Assembly: GCF_905220565.1 (NCBI RefSeq)
Contig: NC_059414.1
Span: 8,802,001-8,866,000, forward strand
Direction of reading: 5' to 3'
DNA: 64,000 bases
Source: Melitaea cinxia
Taxonomy: Eukaryota > Arthropoda > Insecta > Lepidoptera > Nymphalidae
A program made the translations under genes and the position numbers. Within the stretch, counting starts at the first letter, position 1. Each line of letters opens with the position of its first letter. The notes beneath the pieces are model-generated. The model had not been told where the DNA came from. It worked only from the letters and a program-made list of their open reading frames with translations, and ran no database searches. Shown here in pieces: positions 56,600-64,000 of the stretch.

Positions 56600-59104
56600 A
56601 GTCTAATATAAATAGCTTACATTTATTGAAAGCGAATAAAGTCAGTTATCCATTAAAAGACGTAGACTTTGACGTAATATATAGAGATATTAGTGGGACA
56701 TTAGTACTATACTTTAACCAAAGTTATTAGTATTTCTAAATATATTAAGCTTATTACTTGTTTTATTTTAAGTGTTTATGTGTAAATAAAAGAATAAATA
56801 AAAAGATCACTATTATCACTATAAGGCAATCTTTGCATTTTCAAAATCATAATATTGTAATTTTTTTTTCTGTACTTTCATGTTTGCAATAAAGTATTAA
56901 AATAAATAAATAGAATATGTTACACCAAGCCTAAAAATTATACCTCATTAATTTTAAAGTAAAAATATGGCAGGAGGTTTAACTTTGACGAATAACTACC
57001 ACAATTCAAAAGTAAGTTTTTAAGATTTCATGCTTCTGTAATGATAATAATTATGTATTTAAAAAAAATTAAGCCCTTTTTACCAAAGTTTTGAGTGATA
57101 CATTTATGTTACAATTTGTTCAAAAATAATTGCATTACATTAATTTTTGCTCATTTTAGTAAAAAATTTATATTTAAACAAAAAAATAAAAAAGTGTGTG
57201 CGTACAAAGTACACATGACAGAGTTAAAACATCTTTGGCAAACTAATTTTAAAGTCTCGTTTATATTTATACAAATCTAAAGCTTTAGATTTCCGTTCCA
57301 GCGCCATCGACAAAAACGTTGCCGTTTCATCAAAACGTTGCCGTTTTATGCGTAAAAATTTCACCCTCATGCGCCTAAAGAAGTTTCACTTCAAAAACAT
57401 GAAAATATATTGAAATAAAAAAATACTTATACAACACACATTTTTCGTAGTCAATTAAATCGTTTTACTATATAGCGTGCAGTGTACAACATGCCTCACT
57501 GCCGTAATGGTCTTACGCGCATTACGTTATTTTGAGTGGTTTGTAGCGAACAAAAAATCAAGACAATTTGTGTTATGCGTGGAACATTCACGGAACCCTC
57601 AGTAAATCAAGCAGGAATGTTAGCTTATGAAATTATCAGCTGGAAATCTTTTGAAACTCAGTGAAATTTAGCAATGGGCTTATCTATTTGTGACGTTATG
57701 AAATCTTTCAGTTGTATCTGAATTCAGTTATATCTGTTGATCACCTTCCACATCCCTTTGTGTCGAATTTCAATAAATTTTTGTTTATCTATCATTTTTG
57801 AAACACAAAAAAAGCATTAATAAAACTTAAGTATTTGAGTCTGTATTTTTCAATAAATAAAACAATCAGACAATATTCTAATAAAAATACGAAGTAGTAG
57901 TACTTACTACGTATTTCATTACTAATAATAGCCTCACTCATATATTGTTCTATCTCCAATTTAATGTTTGAATTTAAATTGAAACTGATGGTAAAGTTTT
58001 ATTCATGAGTTTCCACAATCTTTTTAAAAACTTGATTAACTTGCAATGTATGTAAGCATGTATGTATCTAAGTATGCTTGTATATTTATTAGGGAGGAAT
58101 CTTACAACTCAAATTTGAAGCATATAACTTTAACCGATTAAGCTGAAATTTTGTATACATGTTTAATTTGGATGAAAATGCATGTGACGTCGTCCTAAAT
58201 CCAACATGGTTTATGTAATTTTTCATCAAAAGTTTATTTTATTATTTTTGGTGCATTTAAATAAAAAAGCTTGTTTTAAAAAAATATTTTCTTTTATTCT
58301 TTTTTTACCGCTACGTCTAAGTGACTATGTATATATCTGTCTTTTCGTGATCGGTGTAGAAGAGATTTTTTAAGTGTGCCTCTATGGAGAGATTTTAAAA
58401 AATATCAAAATAAATGGCAGGGAAATCGTGTTGTATTATTTCTCCTTCTTAAAGTATAGAAGCCATTACCTAGGAATTATTAGGTCGGGAATAAACCTTA
58501 ACTGACTTTTTACATAAAACGAACATCTGAGACACATTTTCGTTTTTAGCTGGTAGTAATAAAAATAATTTTTAGTTTTACACAACTCTAGGTCATTAAC
58601 GACGTATAAAGCGCTCTTGAAATCTCCTAATGTGTAATGTCATTACCTCGTTTTTATTAATCGAAACAAGATTCTACTTTTTTAAGTTAACCAAACTGTT
58701 AGAAGATTCGCTTCCATGCTGCTAATGATTACGTTCAATATAAATATATTTAGTACCCTAAAATAATATTTAATATTCTACACGTTTTTAATTCATATTA
58801 ACGAAATGACAGCACAGAATCACACTAAGTAAGTAAGTAAGTCACGATCGGCGCCAAAATGATAATGTTAATCAGTTTTGCAAACAGATTAAGAGACTTT
58901 TTTATCACATAATCGATATAAAACTCGTTTAAAAGTATCGGAATGAATTAGTGTCTTGTAAATGTGAAGACTCAACAAATATGTGTATTGCGGAAAAGTT
59001 AATGGCATTTGAAACAAATACACGAGAGATGTAAATGTATAGGAGATTGTGTTAAAATATTTGAAACATTTAAATTTTGGACGTGAACGTCTAATAAATC
59101 AATG
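56600..59104. other. AT-rich non-coding DNA
   Basis: Holds a worn LINE tail near 56815-56915, a short direct repeat AAAACGTTGCCGTTT at 57313 and 57332, and, near 58110-58420, sequence in the style of other non-autonomous repeats (ACCGATTAAGCTGAAATTTT). No exon was recognised. Confidence 0.35.
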
Positions 59105-59275
59105 AACACCGGCTGCATACACGAAAAATGATGACTCATTGTCCCGTTACGCTCATTGTACGCTTGCACCGCATCTATCTCTCTTCCACTCGATTGGCCT
59201 ATGCGTCCGAGATGTTTTGTTATGACGGTGTCACGTTCAACTATCGTCCGTAAACCATCTTTAAGACAACCAATT
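59105..59275. other. less AT-rich non-coding island, possible regulatory region
   Basis: Visibly less AT-rich than its flanks. It contains an AP-1-like TGACTCA at 59131-59137 and a CCAAT box (antisense, ATTGG at 59194-59198). The plus-strand frame across it has no recognisable domain. Confidence 0.3.
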
Positions 59276-59299
59276 TTATATAAATTACAGCATGCGTGT

Positions 59300-59580
59300 G
59301 GTAGGTCACAGCAGGAATTTCCTGCTCAAAATATGGAGCAGCCCGACTGGGGTAGTACCTCGACCTTACAGAAGATCACAGCAAAATAATACTGTTTTCA
59401 AGCAGTATTGTGTTCCTGTTGGTGAGTAAGGTGACCAGAGCTCCTGGGGCGATTGGGGATTGGTTCGGCAACGCGCTTGCGATGCTTCTGGTGTTGCAGG
59501 TGTCTATAGGCTACGGTAATCGCTTACCATCAGGTGAGCCGTACGCTTGTTTGCCGACCTAGTTACATAAAAAAAAAAAA
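59300..59580 (+). mobile_element. repeat family D, sense, full length with poly(A)
   Basis: Reads GTAGGTCACAGCAGGAATTTCC-type start (palindrome AGCAGGAATTTCCTGCT at 59310-59326), ATATGGAGCAGCCCGACTGG, CTCGACCTTACAGAAGATCA, TTCCTGTTGGTGAGTAAGGT, CAACGCGCTTGCGATGCTTC, TCGCTTACCATCAGGTGAGC, and ends GCCGACCTAGTTACAT plus 12 As. The A tail sets the sense direction and suggests retroposition. Confidence 0.9.
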
Positions 59581-59744
59581 TGTTTTTTGTTTTGTAATCT
59601 TTGTTTATAAATCAGGTACGATAATTTTTCTTAACAATAAGGTCTTGAGACTTTTTGCGTAGTAACTATAAGATAGCTGTTTAAATAATTAATTTTATTA
59701 CTTTAGTGTTTATGTAAGGAATATTTTCTCTATTGATAAGGGTT

Positions 59745-59850
59745 GTTCGTAAGAGATCATTATCAGCGATAAGACCGTCTTTGCAATTTTTTCTTCTTAG
59801 GATATTATATTTCAAATGTGGAATTAAATATAAAATAAATAATCAATAAG
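59745..59850 (+). mobile_element. LINE 3' tail, family J, diverged
   Basis: GGGTTGTTCGTAAGAGATCA, TCAGCGATAAGACCGTCTTT and an A/T-rich end with TATAAAATAAATAATCAAT. The hairpin is degraded. Confidence 0.65.
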
Positions 59851-60089
59851 AGTGGAAATATTGGGCGCGGATTTCTGCTCTTATTGCGAAGAAGGACACT
59901 AATTCTCATTAATGTGAATGTATGGTATAAATACCTCGGAATTAATGACACAATATACGAGTAAAGTCGATCAAAAAGGTTACGAATGAATATGAATATA
60001 CGAGTATGAGTGTGTGTTACATGGTCGTAGTATCGAATCTACGCTAGAACCCCGCAGTGCCTTTAGATATTATGAATATATAAATAACT

Positions 60090-60290
60090 ATTTGCGCCGC
60101 AAGATTTCACTCGCACAATTTTCTATTCCATGGGAATGTCGGGGTAAAAAGTAGCTTGTGTGTTATTATCTCCAGCTATGTACGTATCAAGTTTCATTAA
60201 AATCAGTTCAGTAGTTTTTTGCGTGAGAGAGTAACAAACATACATACATCCATCCTCAAAAACTGTTTCGTTTATAATATTAGTTGGATA
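60090..60290 (+). repeat. unclassified interspersed repeat
   Basis: Contains AAGATTTCACTCGCACAATT, GTATCAAGTTTCATTAAAAT, CAGTTCAGTAGTTTTTTGCG, AGAGAGTAACAAACATACAT and TATAATATTAGT. I associate this layout with non-autonomous repeats in lepidopteran genomes. Only one copy is seen here. Confidence 0.5.
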
Positions 60291-60422
60291 TTTTTACAGT
60301 AGAATAGAAAAATAATAGCTAATGTAAATTCTTAACTTACGATAAACTTGGAGACCCATGTACTCATACATAATTATGTTACAACATAGTGATGTGGATT
60401 ATGATTGAAAGAGAATATGAAG

Positions 60423-60760
60423 CAGCCGCGTTGGCGCAACGCTTAGAGCCATGGGTTGTACCTGTTGCGCTGGCGGTTGCGGGTTCGATCCCCGCACATG
60501 ACAAACATTTGTATTGGCCATACAGGTGTTTGCCCTGGTCTGGGTGTTTGTGCAATTCTTGTGGCTCTCCCCACCGTGCCTCGGAGGGCACGTTAAGCCG
60601 TTGGTCCCGGTTGTTATCATGACCACCTGATAGCGATCGTTACTCATAGTAGGAAATATATCCGCCAATCCGCATTGGAGCAGCGTGGTGGATTAAGCTC
60701 TGATCCTTCTCCTACATGAGGAGGCCTTTGCACAGTAGTGGAATATTACACGCTGAAGCA
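60423..60760 (+). mobile_element. SINE family B, reference copy for this window
   Basis: Head CAGCCGCGTTGGCGCAACGC (A-box-like), B box GGTTCGATCCC, ATTTGTATTGGCCATACAGG, CTCCCCACCGTGCCTCGGAG, GGCACGTTAAGCCGTTGG, CTGATAGCGATCGTTACTCA, GGAGCAGCGTGGTGGATTAA and the 3' end GAGGCCTTTGCACAGTAGTG, AATATTACACGCTGAAGC. The tRNA-type Pol III promoter is well kept. All open frames here are shadows. Confidence 0.93.
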
Positions 60761-61316
60761 AGAAATAGTACCACTTACAGAGCCAGGATGGTTCTACATA
60801 ATTGCTTGTGGTAAGTAAGATATAGGGACGTAAAATTAAGGACAAGTTTTTTTAATGATGATTGATCATCAGAATGATGTGCCTACCTACATTATTATTA
60901 CACCTCTACATACGCTGGCTATTACCAAAAAAAAAAAAAATGAATTCACCAACAGTTTTCACTCACAACAGTACATAGTGATACTTCAAGTTAGCACTTC
61001 ATACGTCACTGTTCAAACACGCTCAGACCGCGCGAAACGTCATTATTTAGCGTAGTTATCGTATTTAATAAAACTATGTACATAGATACCGAATATAAAC
61101 TATAAAATTGCTTTATGCACGCCTACGTAAATTTTTATTTACAATTTTGACGTAACATTTATGTATTGTCTGTATATGTCTCAGTGTTGAGCAGACATAT
61201 CTCCTTTAAAAATATGAATACTCAAACTATTATATGCTATTTCACTGCAGAAAGGTAAACATAAGTTTTAGAATTTATGCTGAGCTCATCGAGTTTTCTC
61301 AAAAAGGTGTATTTTT

Positions 61317-61615
61317 AACCGACTTCAAAATAGCAGGAGGTTACTCACTTCGACCATATATGTATATATATTTTTTATGTATGTTCGGCGATAACTTCGT
61401 CGTTTGTGAACCGATTTTGATAATTCTTTTTTTTTTTTTAAACGAGATACCCCAATTATAGTACTATAATTACATGATAAGGAAACTAGGATCTGATGAT
61501 GGAATTCCAGAGAAATCGAGGGAAACCCTCGAAAATCGTAGTGACGAGTAGTGCGTTTGTTAATTTTTTTCATCTACTTACGTTGTATTACTTGTCGATG
61601 TAATTGAAGTCGGTT
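61317..61615. mobile_element. family H inverted-terminal-repeat element, complete (299 bases)
   Basis: Perfect 12-base termini AACCGACTTCAA (61317-61328) and TTGAAGTCGGTT (61604-61615). The interior includes AGCAGGAGGTTACTCACTTC, GATAACTTCGTCGTTTGTGA and ACCGATTTTGATAATTC. It is shorter than 17651-18049 in the middle. It has no coding capacity. Confidence 0.8.
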
Positions 61616-61824
61616 TTTTTCATTTACGAGCAAACACAATTATTCTTTTTCTAACCTTATTTAACGCAAATTCTTTACGCCATGACGTTTATCTAGACAA
61701 ATATAAATGTTATTTAGTTGTGAGCTTCAAAAGTGGCTATAATACTTAGGCGATGCAGCTAAACGCCAATATAAAATAAACAAACTTGAAGATATAGTTA
61801 TCTAAAGTTGTTTTTATTTTACAT

Positions 61825-62064
61825 TTTTTTTTTTTATACAACTAGGTCGACAAAGAAGCATATGGCTAATAGTAAGCGATTACCATAGCTTATAGAGGCC
61901 TACAACACTACGAACATCGCAAGCGCGTTGCCGATCCTACCCCTAATCCCCCCCTCAGGAGCTCACCTTACTCAGTACATGGACCCACTATTTTTATGTG
62001 CATTATTCTTCAGCAGCGATTTTCTTTTCGAGCAGGATATTTCCTGCTGTACTCTACCTCAGTT
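61825..62064 (-). repeat. repeat family D, partly deleted
   Basis: Antisense: poly(T), TATACAACTAGGTCGACAAA, AGTAAGCGATTACCATAGCT, CGCAAGCGCGTTGCCGAT, CAGGAGCTCACCTTACTCA, then a gap and GAGCAGGATATTTCCTGCTG, CTCTACCTCAG. Confidence 0.8.
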
Positions 62065-62068
62065 AATA

Positions 62069-62072
<4 letters not shown>

Positions 62073-62111
<39 letters not shown>
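62073..62111. repeat. (TA)n microsatellite, about 39 bases
   Basis: An uninterrupted TA run directly after the family D copy. It is a likely site of length variation. Confidence 0.95.
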
Positions 62112-62118
<7 letters not shown>

Positions 62119-62623
62119 ATACTTTTATCCGTGTTATGATATTAAATTAAGCAATAGTTTTAACTTTAAGTAAAATCAATTTAACATAAACAGTAGTAAC
62201 AAATTATACGAAAGTGAAAAAAGTTTGAATTTTTTTTATTCTAAAATGCGTATATTGTCATAAGCATTCAATATTTTTAAATATATTATGAAACTATGTA
62301 TTCCGCATCTTAATATTTCGTCATAATTTACAAGTTCCTAAGGTGTCAATTCAATTTATGTGGGTTAACTTCTAACTACAGTTCTAACGGTTACTATGGC
62401 ATGTCGTAGTGTTATGGATGTATTTTACCTCTTTTTTTTAGAAAAAAAAAATACTTATAATATCAGCCTAATAACTTAAGCGCAACCATAATGACGTTAG
62501 CTTCGATTAAACCAAAACTGATTCACACTAAAAAACTCCATTTGATTTAACAAATAAAAGTCAAAATTTATTCTACTAAAGGAGGCTCTAATATCACCTA
62601 ATGAACAAACTACTAAATAAATA

Positions 62624-63156
62624 AATATAAGGATTGCCAACAGATGGAAGAAGTACTGGTCCCTAAAGGAAATTATGAAAGCTCCAGACCTGACCATGGC
62701 TCTTAAAAGAAAAATCTTTAACACGTGCATCCTTCCATGCCTGACATACGGATGTGAAACATGGTCGCCAACCAAAACTTTAAGAAAGAAACTGGCCAAG
62801 TGCCAAAGAACGATGGAGCGAAGCATAACAGGTTGTAAGCGAAAAGATAAAGTGAAAAATTCTGATCTCAGAAGTAAAACCATGCTTACCGATATCCTGA
62901 GCAAAATAGATAAGCAGAAATGGAGATGGACAGGTCGTATGATGCATGACACAAAAGGAAAATGGAGTAAGGCGGTGACAGAATGTTATCCAAGAGACGG
63001 AAAGAGGAAGCGCGGACGACAGAAAACAAGACGGATGGACGATATGAGAATGACAGCGCAGATCTGTGGATCAGAGTTGTGCAGGACAGAGCTCAATGGA
63101 AACCATTGGAGGAGGCCTATGCCAAGAGGCACACTGAGATAAGGGATATTTTATAA
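62624..63156 (+). mobile_element. RTE-like LINE, C-terminal remnant with one frameshift
   Basis: The frame runs from about 62624: RIANRWKKYWSLKEIMKAPD, LTMALKRKIFNTCILPCLTY, GCETWSPTKTLRKKLAKCQR, TMERSITGCKRKDKVKNS, KWRWTGRMMHDTKGKWSKA and PRDGKRKRGRQKTRRMDDM. This is the typical C-terminal part of endonuclease-reverse transcriptase LINEs. Near 63060 the frame shifts by one; the next frame reads DLWIRVVQDRAQWKPLEEAY and AKRHTEIRDIL to a TAA at 63154-63156. Everything upstream is lost. GGAGGCTCTAA occurs at both 62581-62591 and 63240-63250, a possible target-site duplication. The long antisense frame at 62497-62952 is a shadow. Confidence 0.88.
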
Positions 63157-64000
63157 ACAAATTTATTATGTTACTATTTTTTGGTTCTCGGAAAGCTGCT
63201 TAAAAGCTTAAAAGGCTTTAATATTATTTTTATTATAACGGAGGCTCTAAAAACACTTTAGACCTTTTAACATATTTGAAATGGATATACCGGTCGAGAA
63301 GAACTTACAAGAAATTTAGTGGTTGATCTCTAAAAATACAAGTACATCGTTTCGACAGCCAGTAAGCGAGCACACTACAATGGCTAACGGTAGCCGTAGT
63401 AGTGCGAGTACAATGTAATAAACATATTTTTTACGCGAAATTGAATCTTATGTGTAATTTAACTGTCACGCTGTACGTTAATTATGTGAAATAACATATC
63501 TGACTTTTCTTAGAAATATTGCTTTTGGTATAACACTTTCGTCACAATTTAATTAGCGCCATAGATAATAATATATTCAAAAAAAATTTTTAACGATTAT
63601 AACCGTTTTGATAGTATCTAGTCCTTAGAGATGTATATTGAATATGATACTAAATTAAATTGAGCTGACATCTCACATTTAACGGCACCCACTAAGAACT
63701 TCTTCTGTTTCAGGGTTCGGAAACACATGCAATAGACAATTATAGTCGTCCAGACTAAAAAAATACTAAAAAAAAGTTGTTCAAAAATATTTCGTCGTTC
63801 TGAATTTTATCGAAGTAGGTAAAAATCAAAGCTGCTGAGCAGCTTTTAATTAATATCATTAAAAGTAATGAGATGTGAACGCTTAATAAAAAAAAATCCT
63901 CATTTGAATTATACATCATGATTCAATTACATTATTGTTGGTTTGTAATATAAAATATGTATGTAAACATTTTTATAACTCCTACCTTGATCATTTACCG
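63157..64000. other. AT-rich non-coding DNA to the window edge
   Basis: Apart from the short SINE remnant, nothing is recognised. No first exon of dys was identified here. Confidence 0.4.
63705..63750 (-). repeat. possible SINE family B remnant
   Basis: GGGTTCGGAAACACATGCAA resembles the GGGTCCGGAAACACACTCAG part of 50858-51012. It is short and weak. Confidence 0.35.

Noticed and set aside
60379..60668. Overlapping frames on both strands
   Set aside because: They are shadows of the full-length family B SINE; similar frames recur at 40501-40839 and 43782-44080.
62497..62952. 151-codon minus-strand frame
   Set aside because: It is antisense to the RTE-like LINE reading frame and has no recognisable domain.
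1..64000. CRISPR arrays, prokaryotic operons, viral or toxin genes
   Set aside because: No regularly spaced repeats, ribosome-binding-site-led gene clusters or viral gene sets are visible. The sequence behaves as an insect nuclear intron and flank.

Overview
This window looks like a piece of a butterfly or moth (Lepidoptera) nuclear chromosome. It is very AT-rich, almost entirely non-coding, and crowded with interspersed repeats of types I associate with lepidopteran genomes: tRNA-headed SINEs, RTE-like and CR1/Jockey-type LINE fragments, short Helitron-like elements and a short inverted-terminal-repeat family. I see no bacterial-style operons, rRNA, CRISPR array or virus.

The one host gene I can support is on the minus strand. 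Three exons join in frame: 33404-33585 (bHLH domain), 6741-6802 (linker) and 4124-4213 (start of PAS-A). The encoded protein is a bHLH-PAS transcription factor of the NPAS4/dysfusion type (dys). Splice sites and intron phases agree at both internal junctions. The introns between them are about 26.6 kb and 2.5 kb. The rest of PAS-A, PAS-B and the C-terminus are not in positions 1-4123 and should lie beyond the left edge. The first exon(s), upstream of 33585, were not found; they may be short, untranslated, in 33.6-64 kb, or outside the window.

Layout. 1-4.1 kb: intron sequence with a tail-to-tail SINE pair. 4.1-6.8 kb: two dys exons and a nearly repeat-free intron. 6.8-33.4 kb: the large dys intron, holding a nested SINE, a 5'-truncated LINE with a readable reverse transcriptase C-terminus, Helitron-like copies, inverted-repeat elements and some less AT-rich non-coding islands. 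At 32.85-33.25 kb, about 150 bases inside the intron from the bHLH exon, sits an unusual tRNA-like sequence with perfect inverted and direct repeats. 33.6-64 kb: upstream of the bHLH exon, with two more LINE fragments (34.1-35.1 and 62.6-63.2 kb), an RTE 3' end (35.3-35.7 kb), an unclassified retroelement C-terminus (40.1-40.35 kb) and many copies of four or five repeat families.

The most informative observations are the dys exon set, with a 62-base exon whose skipping would frameshift the protein; the tRNA-like repeat composite; a LINE 3'-tail hairpin that covaries between copies; a palindrome at the 5' end of an abundant poly(A)-tailed repeat; and a SINE that shares its 3' end with an RTE LINE in the same window. 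Family names A-J used below are local labels made for this window.
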